Of a DNA stretch of 64,000 nucleotides, positions 53,796-64,000 are shown piece after piece. The translations under genes were made by a program, and so were the position numbers. This DNA comes from Dendrolimus kikuchii (lineage: Eukaryota; Arthropoda; Insecta; Lepidoptera; Lasiocampidae), in the NCBI GenBank assembly GCA_019925095.2, contig CM034398.1:4913001-4977000 (forward strand), given 5' to 3'. Each line of letters begins with the position of its first letter. Position 1 is the stretch's first letter. A model generated the notes under the pieces. That model ran no database searches. It was not told where the DNA came from and was given only the letters and a program-made list of their open reading frames with translations.

Positions 53796-55080
53796 ATAAC
53801 AGAAATATAAAGACACATGATCCAAGAATCTGTTCCCCCCATGTTCCCCCATCCAAGGTTCATTTCTGACCTTGCAACGTACTTAGCTTGATTTTCGATT
53901 TCCTTTTATTATGATTGTTAGGTAGTGGTTCGTCAAAGATGCGGAAAGCAGCGTTTAGCATCAATCGACGTTGGATGCCGCTTTGGGAGTTGGATTGACG
54001 GTACACCAATGGTCGCTCGGGAAACGCCTAAGCGACGTCAGTTTTTCCCGTGCACTCTCTGTGATTTGGATAAATATGTTTGACAGATTAAATGACGTCG
54101 AAAACGCGATGTCTTTACACTGAAACTTTTAAGAATGACAGTTTGACGTCAGTCAAAGATTTGCAATTTAACTAAGGTTTTTGATTTTCCATTGCCGTAA
54201 AATTTCTACTCCTCTTTATGATATTCTTCCTGCTAATTGCCCTCGTCCTGTTAATAGTAGTGTTCTTTTAACTTTATCGCATAAATCATTTGTATATATT
54301 CTTTGTAAATTCTTGACTGTGAATAAAATTATCTTATAATAGATTGTATAGTATATATATATATATTAATTTTATTGTATATATATATATATATATTATA
54401 CTTAGATTGGCTTGAAGTTAGTTATTATTTAGTTTTGTCCTTTGCTGTTATGGTTTGTTGTAAATATTATGTTTATTGTAGTGTATTAGATTGGCAGAAT
54501 TTTCTTTTTCTTTTTAATTTACCGGCCAAAATTCCTTTTTATGTCACCTGACTTTTCTATTTACTCGGCATTGGTAAAATCAATGCATAAATGGCATTGC
54601 AGCCATACCTTAAAAAAAAAAAAGATTTTTGATTGAAGATAATTTAGAAACTTGACCCCTGGCTTGACATAACTTTGTCGACACATGTTTAAAATGAAGA
54701 GGAAGAGACAGGTGCCACTAAACAATCTTGTTAATGACTTATTAATTAACACAGCTCATAGTAACATAGTTGCTGTTATATCCATTTTTTTATTAAACTA
54801 AACTAAATGAAACGCATACAAGAAGTTATAATACGAAATGTTGAATAATTTTAAATACAAATTAATTAATTCATGAATATCAGCAAATTAACATTTGCAA
54901 TATGTGTATGAAATCGCAAATTAACATTAACCAAGGGGATTTTAATTGCGACGGATAAACTGAGTGGTATCAACACGGTATTTGCTCATGAATAACCAAT
55001 TATTGCAACTGGTTTAGTGGTTCATGATGGTTTTAGTAATAACGGCAACGTAACGCATACGTATAGAATTGCCTACTTTT
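53796..55080. other. AT-rich with two TA runs, nothing else identified
   Basis: Short (TA)n runs at 54352-54368 and 54378-54398. No coding signal was recognised. Confidence 0.5.
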
Positions 55081-55478
55081 AAATCTGTAGTAAGTAACAG
55101 AAATACCGAAGTAAGAAAGAGAGTTGGTCTGAAAGAGAGTGTCGGGGTGAAGGTAAGGAAAGGAATGCTCCGGTGGTTCGGGCATGTGGAAAGAATGCAT
55201 GATGAAAGAATGACTAAACAGATATACAATGCAAAAGTGGATGAATGCAGAAGTCATGGAAGGCCACGACACACCTTCCATGATCAAATTGATCGTGTAC
55301 TAGCAGAAGGTGATGTCAGGAGCCTTAAGAACAGACGAGCTTGCATGACAAAAGTTATGAATGTCAAAGAGGCAAGTGAGGTGTGTAAGAATAAGCCTAA
55401 ATGGCACTCTGTTGTACGTGCCTACCCCACAAGGGAACTGGGTTGAAGTTATGTATGTATGTATGTAAATCTGTAGTA
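55081..55478 (+). mobile_element. Family D RTE LINE fragment with 12-bp duplication
   Basis: The insert 55093-55466 carries the C-terminal ORF part (RKGMLRWFGHVERMHDERMT onwards) and the TATG tail. AAATCTGTAGTA flanks it at 55081-55092 and 55467-55478. The frame is open for over 100 codons, so it is a fairly young copy. Confidence 0.9.
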
Positions 55479-55591
55479 GGTATTGTTTTTGGAGTGAAAC
55501 TTCTTTAGAATCGTTGTGATTTCTAAACTCGATGGAACGAAAATGAAATAGACACACAAATCTATAGGACTAAGCCTGCTAGAGAATGAGA

Positions 55592-55910
55592 TATAATTTT
55601 ATTTTTTATTGCACGAGTTCAGCAGATAGGCAGACGGTTCACTTGATGGAAAGTGGTTACCATCGCCTATGGACATTTACAACACAAAAGGTTACAAATG
55701 CGCTGCTGCTCTCTTAAGGGAGACTGGAACCTGGTCACTATTGCCGGAACACAACTCAAGGTTCTTATGGCGGCATATTCTAGACCAGGGGTTGTAGCCA
55801 TCCAGTCGGGCAAATACCCTACCATCTGGTTGTGGGTTGTTTTGTCGCCTCTTACGACAGGCTGCCTGGCCGCAGAAAATTGTATTCTTTCTCCGTTCCT
55901 GCACGGATAG
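55592..55910 (-). mobile_element. Family A retroposon, full length
   Basis: The minus strand runs ATCCGTGCAGGAACGGAGAA to TGCAATAAAAAATAAAAT. It carries small deletions near the AACACAAAAGGTTACAAATG region. Confidence 0.85.
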
Positions 55911-55959
55911 CTGATGGAGTTTTTGAAAGTTTTTTACTGCCAAAAGCAAGCATATAGAT

Positions 55960-56107
55960 AGGCGGCGTACTTTACGGACATCATGGAAGTAAATATCCAC
56001 TGCGTTATGGTGGAGCTTCATCTGGGATAAAGTTAAGGGTATAGGCCGTTTAACGCAGATATGGCGATGGGTGTAATGCGCAATTTGAGATATGACGTTG
56101 TTAATGA
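55960..56107. mobile_element. Family H MITE-like fragment, interrupted by an RTE insertion
   Basis: GGAGCTTCATCTGGGATAAA, GGCCGTTTAACGCAGATATG and GACGTTGTTAATGA parallel 22150-22290. The rest resumes at 56283 after the LINE. Confidence 0.45.
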
Positions 56108-56295
56108 TCGTGTACTAGCAGGTGATGTCAGAAGCCTTAAGAACAGACGAGCTTGCATGACAAGAGTTATGAATGTCAAAGAGGCAAGTGAGGTGTGTAA
56201 GAATAAGCCTAAATGGCACTCTGTTGTTCGTGCCTACCCCTCAAGGGAACTGGCGTGAAGTTATGTTTGTATGTATGTATGTACGTTGTTAATGA
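56095..56295 (+). mobile_element. Family D RTE LINE fragment with 13-bp duplication
   Basis: The insert 56108-56282 contains the last ~50 ORF codons and the TATG tail. ACGTTGTTAATGA is duplicated at 56095-56107 and 56283-56295. Confidence 0.9.
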
Positions 56296-56605
56296 CATAT
56301 GACGTGTGTATACACTAATGTAACTTTTATCGCTTCAAACACTTCACTCTAAATCTTAATAAACACTAACCTAGTTGAAGCCCCAGCATTAGTCAAATAC
56401 GGGAAAATACTTCCCGTATTTGACTTCCGACTGTGCGCCAGCTAGTCATCATTGTCTTACCCGTGTTGCGGGAATGAATTTTTTAAGTGCCCTTGCACCT
56501 AGTAAGATATAAAAGAAAGCATTCGCAGTGCCTCGTACGAGGATTTGCGCAATTCTTGCGTGAAACGTTATTGCTGTTACATATTTGACAGGCGTTCGCA
56601 TGCCC

Positions 56606-56772
56606 ACTTCACCGATGATCATTAAAAAATTAAAAATATTATTAATCAAAATCAAATATAGCCTATGACACTCGGGAATAATGTAGCTTTCTACTGCTGA
56701 AATAATTATCAAAATCGGCTCTGTAGTACCGGAGATTACCCCGAACATACAAATCACAAACTTTATCTCTTT
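56606..56772 (-). mobile_element. Family G fragment
   Basis: Shares GCCTATGACACTCGGGAATA and ATGTAGCTTTCTACTGCTGA with 21970-22120, in the same orientation. Confidence 0.55.
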
Positions 56773-57448
56773 ATAATCTAATATATAAAATTCTCGTGTC
56801 GTGGTGTTTGTTACCAAACTCCTCCGAAGTGGCTGAACCGATTTATATGAAATTTTGTGTGCATATCGGGTAATTCTTAAAATCGGCCAACATCTATTTT
56901 TCATACCCCTAAAAGATAAGGGTGACCCCTAAATATATTTTTTTATGATTCGGCATTAAAAAATATATACAACCCTAAATTTTCACCTTTCTACCACCAA
57001 CCCCTATTTTTCAATAGCGATATTAGTACTTTAATAATTTTCTACTCTCGGAAGTCGATAATTGACCAGCTACCACTCGATCAGTTATTCCCGCCAGGCG
57101 TCTACCGGTGTCACTTCTCACCCCGTAAACAGCACGGAGCAGGGATGAGAACGAAACCGATGCTGCAATCGGGTATTACATTTTTATTTTTTAACCCTTT
57201 AGCTCACTATTAGCACATATGTGTCCGCGATGAGAGTGCACATCGCGTTTGTGCACGTGATCGTTAATTGTGTTGTTGTCTCACTCTGTTTATATAGGAG
57301 TTGTATGATTTGTATGAAATGGGTATATTTTCTTGGTATATTACGAGATAGTGATAGTGTTAGTCTTGCGGCTTTTTGGTATATCGATAATTGTCTTAAG
57401 GGTCAAAGACAGGACAGCGTCTGCCGGGTACAGCTAGTATTAGTATAG
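56773..57448 (+). mobile_element. Family G-like element, ~680 bp
   Basis: Starts CTAATATATAAAATTCTCGT and ends CGTCTGCCGGGTACAGCTAGT. It contains CTGAACCGATTTATATGAAA. The start/end pair is typical of the family. A 75-codon frame inside is not supported as a gene. Confidence 0.65.
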
Positions 57449-57517
57449 ATTTGAGTTAAAATAATAATAATAAAAAATATGTTTTAAATGATTGGAGGTT
57501 AGTTATAATAAAAAATA

Positions 57518-57572
57518 ATAACCGACAGACAAACACACAACGTATTTCCCCAAGCCAAATAAGTATCTTACT
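57518..57572 (-). mobile_element. Family B SINE tail fragment
   Basis: The minus strand reads GTGTGTTTGTCTGTCGGT after a TTTGGCTTGGGGAAATACG block, matching the 3' end of family B. Confidence 0.55.
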
Positions 57573-58009
57573 AGTAAATTAATTTCCCGCTGCAGGACAT
57601 TTCACTTGAAACAAAGTTGCAACATCTTAAATTAAGACAGAAAAATGTACAGATAAGATAAAAAGCGTTAAATTCCGCCATGATTAATTGCAGTAAATTT
57701 TGTTTCAGTTAAACTGTAAATTGAAGTAATTAAATGCCAATTAACTTTGTAATTTAACTGACACACGACTTCTATCTAAGATAAACATCTTTTTAATGAA
57801 GACTAATTGCCACTCGAACTAGCTTTACATATTTTTAAACATATCAAATTAAATATCTTAGTATTTATATATATTATCTATGCAGACAAATAAAATTGAA
57901 GTGTCTGTTTGTAATGGCAAAATAACAGCTTTTTCATTATATGCAGATACGGTACATAAGTACCGTATTTAAATTAATTTTAAAATTGATTTTGAGTATA
58001 AACTTAAAA

Positions 58010-58327
58010 TCATTTTTTTTTTATTGCAGGAGTACAGCAGACAGGAAGACGGCCCACTTGATGGAAAGCGGTTACCATCGCCTATAGACATTTGCAACAC
58101 CAAAGGTGCTACAAATGCGCTGCTGCTCTCTTAAGGGAGCCTGGAAACTGGTCACTAATGTCGGAACACAACTCAAAGTTGTTATGGCGACATACTTTAG
58201 ACCAGGGGTGGTAGCCATCCAGTCGGGCAAATGCCCTACCACCTGGCTGTGGGTTGTTTTGTCGCCTCTTATGACAGGCCGCCCGGCCGCAGGAAATTGT
58301 ATTCTTTCTCCGTTCCTGCACGGATAG
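58010..58327 (-). mobile_element. Family A retroposon, full length
   Basis: The minus strand runs TATCCGTGCAGGAACGGAGA to TGCAATAAAAAAAAAATG. Confidence 0.88.
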
Positions 58328-58502
58328 AATTTTAAATTTTTTGTCTATCTGTCTGTTTGGATGTTCCGGCTAATCTTTGAAACGGCGTGACCGATTTTGA
58401 CGGGACTTTCACTGGCAGATAGCTGTTGTTATAAGGAGTAACTTAGATTACTTATTTTTCTGTAACGGTTACGCGGACGCAGTCGCGGGCACAGCTAGTT
58501 TT
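58328..58502 (+). mobile_element. Family G fragment
   Basis: TTTGTCTATCTGTCTGTTTG, GGCGTGACCGATTTTGACGG and the CGCAGTCGCGGGCACAGCTA end follow the family pattern. Confidence 0.65.
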
Positions 58503-59337
58503 AGCAGACTTTAAAAAAGGAAAAGGTTCGTAAATCGTCGTTTAAATACATTTTTTTATATCATTCCAGATCATAGCTATTGTAAGTAGAAATATCATAA
58601 ACACTATATTAAAAGCGCAACTGAAATTAGTTAAAACAAAGTTTTGTTAGTAGTTTTGTCTCATAAATAAAATATCTATTTAGGGTTCCTTTTTAAGAAC
58701 TAGAAAAGAAAAAGCCCCAGAAAAAATATAACATAAATTGAATTGGCCAAATTCGCTTCAGTTCAACCACAATTTAGGGTTCATTTGGCTATTGTATCCA
58801 AAAGAAAGAATGTAGTCGAAAATATTCTATATCTATAGAACTACTCTACAGATTTTGTTATAACTTTTGTATGTTAAATGTATTTATTAAGCTTAACCAT
58901 CTGGATTTTTGTAAGATTTTCTATTGCATAGTTTAAAAATTAAGAAGCTCGTATTTCAAGATTTGCGTAGTAAATAACATCATCTCTTATTTATTGACCG
59001 AAATAAATAAGTTACTAAGACATCGTTATAATTTTTAAGTTTTGTTCAGCTTAAGTATAATTGATACTAGACAAGAAACGACAAACCAGCGCAGCGTAAT
59101 ACGCCTCCCAGTTTAATTACAAAATTTAATGCAACGCGTAGCATCTCGACCAGATAAAAAGAAATATGCGTCCCCGGAATATAAAAAACTACTGAGACGG
59201 TTTGTCTTTAAATAAATATTTCAATACCAGATTTTTCTTTACAAGTGAAATGCACTGATATCCTATCATTACTCCGTAGTAGTTGTCCTATGTTCTAGTA
59301 TAAAATTATCGTGATTTTATGCCTATAACAATTCAGT
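58503..59337. other. AT-rich, nothing identified
   Basis: No coding or repeat signal was recognised. Confidence 0.45.
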
Positions 59338-59655
59338 CAATTTTTTTTTTATTGCAGGAGATCAGCAGACAGACAGACGGCCCACTTGATGGAAAGCGGT
59401 TACCATCGCCTATGGACATTTGCAACATCAAAGTTGCTATTAATGCGCTGCTGCTCTCTTAAGGGAGACTGGAACCTGGTCACTATTGCCGGAACACAAC
59501 TCAAGGTTATTATGGCGACATACTTTAGACCAGGGGTGGTAGCCATCCAGTCGGGCAAATGCCCTACCACCTGGCTGTGGGTTGTTAAGTCGCCTCTTAC
59601 GACAGGCCGCCCGGCCGCAGGAAATTGTATTCTTTCTCCGTTCCTGCACGGATAA
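59338..59655 (-). mobile_element. Family A retroposon, full length
   Basis: The minus strand runs TATCCGTGCAGGAACGGAGA to TGCAATAAAAAAAAAATT. Very close to the copy at 58010, so both look recent. Confidence 0.88.
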
Positions 59656-60039
59656 AAGATAGAGAAAGATAAATTATATGGGAAATAAATGACTAGCCGT
59701 GTCGCATGCGACTTATTCCTGTAGAAGTGATAAGCCCAAGAAATTCCAACTTGACGCCATTAATAATAATATGTGTGCCAACGGTCTTATACAAAGGGAT
59801 GTCAAAAAAGGTCAAAGAGTGAACCCCAAGCGTCAAAAAGCTAGGATAATGATGATGATCAATCTATATTTATTACTTTTATAACTATTCAAATTAATGT
59901 TATCTTCTTTCCTCTAACACCGCGCCGCTCGCTATGCTATAATACTCTGGGTATTCACCTCCATTTTCTTGAGCCGTTACGTTCTGAATAACATTCTTCT
60001 TGCATACTTAACGAATTTAAATATTTTTTTAAAGGTGTT

Positions 60040-60190
60040 ATACAATTTCGTCAAGATGTGCAGGCAACATTGGTAGTATTTGGTGCTGTAAATATCCCTA
60101 GGTGACGGTAACTACTTTTCTTTAGATAAGATTTTAGCCTGTTTGCCATAGCAAACATAGGCTGGAACATGTTCCTGCAAAAAAATATAC
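60040..60190 (+). mobile_element. Old family A-related fragment
   Basis: TTTGGTGCTGTAAATATCCC, TAGGTGACGGTAACTACTTT and a CTGCAAAAAAATA end follow the shared family A / LINE tail at low identity. Confidence 0.45.
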
Positions 60191-60298
60191 TTAAAACAAA
60201 ATAGGAAAAAATAAATCTCTATAGTAAATTTTTAGTGATATAGACATTTTTAATTCTTCTAAACGGCTATTTGATTCATTAGTTACAAATGAAATTAT

Positions 60299-60740
60299 AC
60301 ACGTCCATAAAAAAGTTGTGTGTGCTCGTTGTCAGACTATGATTTTCTGGCGTATTTTCTCCCGCTAAACCTGAACTAAAAACTGATAATTATTATATAT
60401 AAATTTATATATTATATAGACAATTATTTTTTTGGTAAGGCGATCGATTTTGGGGTTTTCTACAAACACAACTTTTTTTAGAACTTGTGCACATGTCCAC
60501 AAAAAAATGAGTTATGTGTGCTGGGTGTTAGTTTATGATTTTTTGGGGTATTTTTCCCGCTGAATAAGATTCTGTAGTCAGAATTGGGGGGCCATTAAAA
60601 AATAATAGAGAAACCCCAAAAACAGATAAAATTAAGACCTTCTGGGGTTTTCTAGATTAATTACTCAATTTTGAATTCAGATTCGTGATCAGCGGAAAAA
60701 AATACGTTAAAAATGATAATTGACTCTACTGTAATAAAGA
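60299..60740. repeat. Diverged direct repeat, ~190-bp spacing, with an inverted third part
   Basis: GTTGTGTGTGCTCGTTGTCA...TATTTTCTCCCGCT (from about 60317) and GTTATGTGTGCTGGGTGTTA...TATTTTTCCCGCT (from about 60510) are parallel. AGCGGAAAAAAATACG near 60693 is an inverted match to their ends. Confidence 0.5.
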
Positions 60741-60889
60741 GGATAGATTTGAATTTTTGTGTGTTTGTATCGAATAAACTCAAAAACTGCTAGCCAATTT
60801 CAAAAATGTTTTCATCATTAGAATGCTTTTTTTGTTTTTAAGGCGGGGGAAATGCTATTTACGTACAATACTGGGTCCTTTGCAAAGGA

Positions 60890-61075
60890 TTAGACCATAG
60901 TTGATCATATCCCTGAGTAACATAGGCTATATTTATTATTACAAAAATTAGGTATACCTACTAAAACTTCAATAATGTAACCTAAGGTGGAAAAAAAAAG
61001 TGTTTTAGTGGGTCCGTGGATGGTTTAGATTCGCAATTTGACCCGGTAGGTGGCGCTGGAATCGGGTTCTATATT
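60890..61075 (+). mobile_element. Family G fragment
   Basis: Ends with GACCCGGTAGGTGGCGCTGG and AATCGGGTTCTATATTTTTA, complementary to the interior of 43141-43356 and 62095-62282. Confidence 0.55.
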
Positions 61076-61559
61076 TTTATTTTTTCAGGGAAAGACTACG
61101 TTTGTCGAAACCGCTAATGAATAATAAATAAATAATACTCCATACCTGTCTCATTTCTCTCAAGCAAAAACGGTATTTATGTTTTTCGTGTCCTAAGGCA
61201 AAAAGCCTATCATCGGTCCGTCTGGCCGATCGTGGCGTGATTGAAATTTGGTCGGCTAACAGCTTTTCACGAAACCCAAGTTCAATGACATCTCGCTGTG
61301 CAATGTTCAGCATTTCAACAGATAAATTAAGTAGCTCTTCTTGGAATTGTGAATTGAATATCATTATTGTACTTTTGGATAATGGAGTTGCACGTTTTTA
61401 AGCATTTGCTAAATCTAAAGTTAAATACTGAGGTGTTTTTTTTTTAAGTCTACCAGATACAAAATCGAACCTGTTTTTTTGGAATTTGTATAAATTTGTT
61501 CTCAATATTATTACCCGTTCCTGATGATGATGATCATATACTAACTTTCTATATTTAAA
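61076..61559. other. No feature identified
   Basis: Minus-strand frames of 95 and 69 codons (61077-61364, 61398-61607) show no motif I know. Confidence 0.4.
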
Positions 61560-61738
61560 TTCAAAATATTTTTTTTTTAATTCAAAATAAGTTTCACTGG
61601 AGAACACTTCGAAAGTTATACATGTAAGTCAAAGTTTAAATCTAATTCCTATTCTATATACGCTTCACAACGTGTTATCGCTGTTTAAAGGAAAAGAGGC
61701 GGTCACAAACTACCCAGCAACACGTCTAGCTAAAAAAA
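61560..61738 (+). mobile_element. Family E repeat
   Basis: TTCAAAATAAGTTTCACTGG to CCAGCAACACGTCTAGCTAA, collinear with 11040-11226. Confidence 0.65.
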
Positions 61739-62039
61739 TATTCATTCATTATTTGTATAAGTAACCTGTGCTTAGTTAAATATAACAAAAGGAACAATAC
61801 ACGACCACGTTGAGCTACGCCACGACCGAACCAATCAATCTTTGATTACAATCACAAAAACCGTTGGAGTTTTTACTAATAATTACATACCAAAGCAAAC
61901 AACGCTCCGATTACAAGATTAAGCACCATATTGAATGTTACCTCATTACATTGAACAAATGGTACAGTTATTAATTTAAAAAGTCTCAACTGTGAAGTGT
62001 GTTAGTACATTGGATGTAATGGATCTTGACCACCCCGAA

Positions 62040-62548
62040 TATTATTATATTATATTAAAACGTGGAGTATGAAATTTAGCACACTTATAGTTTACTAGCT
62101 GTCCCGGCAGACGTTGTTCTGCCCTGAAGAAATAAAATTTAGAACCCGATTCCAGCGCCACCTACCGGGTCCAAATGTAAGCTATTCTGTCTTTTAAGTC
62201 GGATCAAACTGCACACAGTGTGCAAATTTGATTCAAATCGGTCAAGTAGTTTAGGAGTCACGTAATTTATATATATTAGATATAGAAAATAAGTGCAGAA
62301 TGCTAATTTTTTTTTAAATTGTGCATAAAAAATACATTAAATCAATAAAAAAAAACATTACACACACTACCATGTATTTGCCACACACGCGCATATATAC
62401 TCTTTTGATTTTTGTCAAAGTCAAATTAACAGTGTAGCCTTGGCGAAATCTGTGATTAGAGAAATATAGTCTTTGACAACAGAACCTTAATAATGTTCAA
62501 ACTTATAATTTAAATTAAATATGGTCGAATTTCGACCACTAGTAATTA
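62040..62548 (+). mobile_element. Family J element interrupted by a family G insertion
   Basis: GAGTATGAAATTTAGCACAC precedes the insert and AATGCTAATTTTTTTTTAAA follows it; the order then matches 28229-28580 to CCACTAGTAATT. Confidence 0.65.
62095..62282 (-). mobile_element. Family G element inserted in family J
   Basis: ACTAGCTGTCCCGGCAGACG to ATTTATATATATTAGATATA, nearly identical to 43141-43356 apart from a small deletion near its right end. Confidence 0.65.
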
Positions 62549-62646
62549 AAAAAAATCACGATTCATGATGTTAAATTTTACTAGTTTTTCCTTGCACTTA
62601 TAAAACTATAGTGTCTTTAATCCCTAGTTTATTTTACTTTTTTATT

Positions 62647-62915
62647 ACTTTTTTTTTTATTGCAGGAGATCAGCAGACAGGCAGACGGCACACATTATGG
62701 CAAGCGGTTACCATCGCCTATAGACATTTGCAACAGCAAAGTTGCTACAAATGCGCAGTTGCTCTCTTAAGGGAGACTGGAACCTGGTCACTAATGCCGG
62801 AACACAACTCAAGGTTGTTATGGCGACATACTTTAGACCAGGGGTGGCAGCCATCCAGTCGGGAAATGCCCTACCACACGGCTGTGGGTTGTTAAGTCGC
62901 CTCTTACGACAGGCC
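62647..62915 (-). mobile_element. Family A retroposon, head-truncated
   Basis: The minus strand begins inside the unit at GGCCTGTCGTAAGAGGCGAC and ends TGCAATAAAAAAAAAAG. Confidence 0.85.
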
Positions 62916-62984
62916 TCTTACTTCTACTTTTATTTTAAATGAGTTCATAACGAGATCTTTGAAAGTTGCACCCGTGACTGAAAT

Positions 62985-63235
62985 TTTTTAAGGAAGAAGA
63001 TTAAGGTGGTATGGGCATATAATGAGGAGGGGCGAAAGTCACGTGACAAAAAGAATGATAAACTAGATGGATGGGTACAAATGTAAAAGTAGACCAATCG
63101 AGAGCTGAATAGATTGTGTGAAGGATGATATGATGATTTGTGGTGTAACAGAAGTTGTATGTCTGAATAGAGGAGTGTGTAAGGAAAAGACATATTGTGC
63201 CGACCCCAAATAATTGGGATATTTTTGTGAATGAA
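62985..63235 (+). mobile_element. Degraded RTE-like LINE 3' end
   Basis: A broken frame reads WYGH-like and RRGESHVTKRM wording near 63010-63050. Its end, TGCCGACCCCAAATAATTGG, resembles common RTE LINE ends. Distinct from families D and L. Confidence 0.6.
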
Positions 63236-63334
63236 AAGAGCTTTAATATTAAAATTAATAATATTTATTTAATATTTAATAATTAATAATATTATAAAAT
63301 TGTAAAAGTGTAGTCGTTTGTTTTTTTTCATTTT

Positions 63335-63608
63335 TTTGTGTTCGTCTGTTTGTTCGGGATTCACGCAAAAACTACTGGGCCGATTTCAATGCGGTTTTCG
63401 TATATTGGCAGCAAATTACCGTTATTAAAATCTGCTACTTACTTTTGATCCCGGAATCCCGCGGGTATTTTCTTAGGGGCGGTTTAAGGTGGCCAGGTCA
63501 AAAAAATCTGATTCCGATGAAATATTTTCACTGATTCAAATTCTCTATGTGAACGACTGTGATCTTTGCTACCCATCCAGCGTGAACAAAGTCGCGAGCA
63601 AATTCTAG

Positions 63609-63612
<4 letters not shown>
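63335..63612 (+). mobile_element. Family G fragment
   Basis: TTTGTGTTCGTCTGTTTGTT, CACGCAAAAACTACTGGGCC and an AAGTCGCGAGCAAATTCTAG end follow the family. The expected CAGCTAGT is altered to TTCTAGCTA. Confidence 0.6.

Positions 63613-63687
<75 letters not shown>
63608..63687. repeat. (TA)n microsatellite
   Basis: About 40 uninterrupted TA units, the longest in the window. Confidence 0.95.
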
Positions 63688-63694
<7 letters not shown>

Positions 63695-64000
63695 TGAAAA
63701 ATTAGCTCACTACTGGTGAAAACCGCTTTAAAATCTGTTGCATGGTTTAGGAGGAGTTAGCGGATATACAGACAGACAGATACGGAAAGTGCCTTTGTTT
63801 TATATTATGTTTATACTGCTGCGATGGCGTATTCGGCGAACCGATAATCTATAATAAGGTATTAAATTATCTGTAATGCCTTAAATAATTTTCTTAATAG
63901 TTGAATTTAACTTGTATATCCTAATTTTCTAAGTATTGAAATATAACCGGCTATTGTCAATGGCTTATTCCTTTTTGTTTACGGCCGACCTTCAAGTAAG
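63688..64000. other. Unassigned end of window
   Basis: 63710-63790 has family G-like words (CCGCTTTAAAATCTGTTGCA, GACAGACAGATACGGAAAGT). Nothing else was recognised. Confidence 0.4.

Overview
The window looks like nuclear DNA of a moth or butterfly (Lepidoptera). It is AT-rich and packed with short, repeatedly occurring transposon remnants of kinds typical of Lepidoptera: RTE-type LINE tails ending in (TATG)n, tRNA-derived SINEs, and fragments ending in ...CAGCTAGT. I could not assign it to a species. I found no convincing intact host gene, tRNA gene, rRNA gene or CRISPR array. A weak candidate host exon lies at 25631-25821 (minus). Most long open frames outside 44.8-53.5 kb are translations of repeats.

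The one large functional-looking unit is a nearly complete endogenous retrovirus-like LTR retrotransposon (Ty3/Gypsy, errantivirus type) on the minus strand, 44785-53533. In its own 5'-to-3' order it has: a 5' LTR (53319-53533), a primer-binding site matching tRNA-Leu, a ~590-bp leader, gag (51679-52710), a -1 frameshift site with a predicted H-type pseudoknot, pro-pol (47081-51706; protease, RT, RNase H, DD35E integrase), env (45041-46883, probably reached by splicing from a short leader exon at 52837-52886), a polypurine tract and the 3' LTR (44785-44992). By eye the two LTRs are identical over about 208 bp and all frames are open, so the insertion looks young. Gag would build the particle, pol copies and integrates the genome, and env is a fusion-type membrane glycoprotein.

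The rest is a mosaic of smaller elements. Family names A to L are mine. Family A is a ~310-bp A-tailed retroposon with at least 12 copies; its tail matches the 3' end of a LINE at 13842-14340. Family B is a tRNA-derived SINE. Family C is a second SINE. Family D is an RTE LINE tail with (TATG)n and clear target-site duplications. Family E is a ~190-bp repeat. Family F is a palindromic tandem repeat. Family G comprises fragments ending in CAGCTAGT. Family H is a putative MITE. Family I is a LINE 3' tail ending in (GAATA)n. Family J is a ~350-bp element. Family K is a MITE. Family L is an RTE-like LINE. There are also a solo LTR (13312-13799), two PIF/Harbinger-like MITEs, a hAT-like MITE, a ~288-bp tandem satellite (11855-12965), a 440-bp tandem duplication (22506-23275) and three or four TA microsatellites.

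Layout: 0-4.6 kb small repeats; 4.6-9 kb featureless AT-rich DNA; 9-16.9 kb repeats, satellite, solo LTR and LINE; 17-19 kb featureless; 19-23.3 kb nested repeats; 23.3-26.3 kb mostly unassigned; 26.3-44.8 kb dispersed LINE/SINE/MITE copies; 44.8-53.5 kb the retroelement; 53.5-64 kb dispersed copies and AT-rich DNA. Short gaps not listed separately (for example 1200-1600, 9293-9655, 40346-40697, 61740-62040) contain nothing I can identify.
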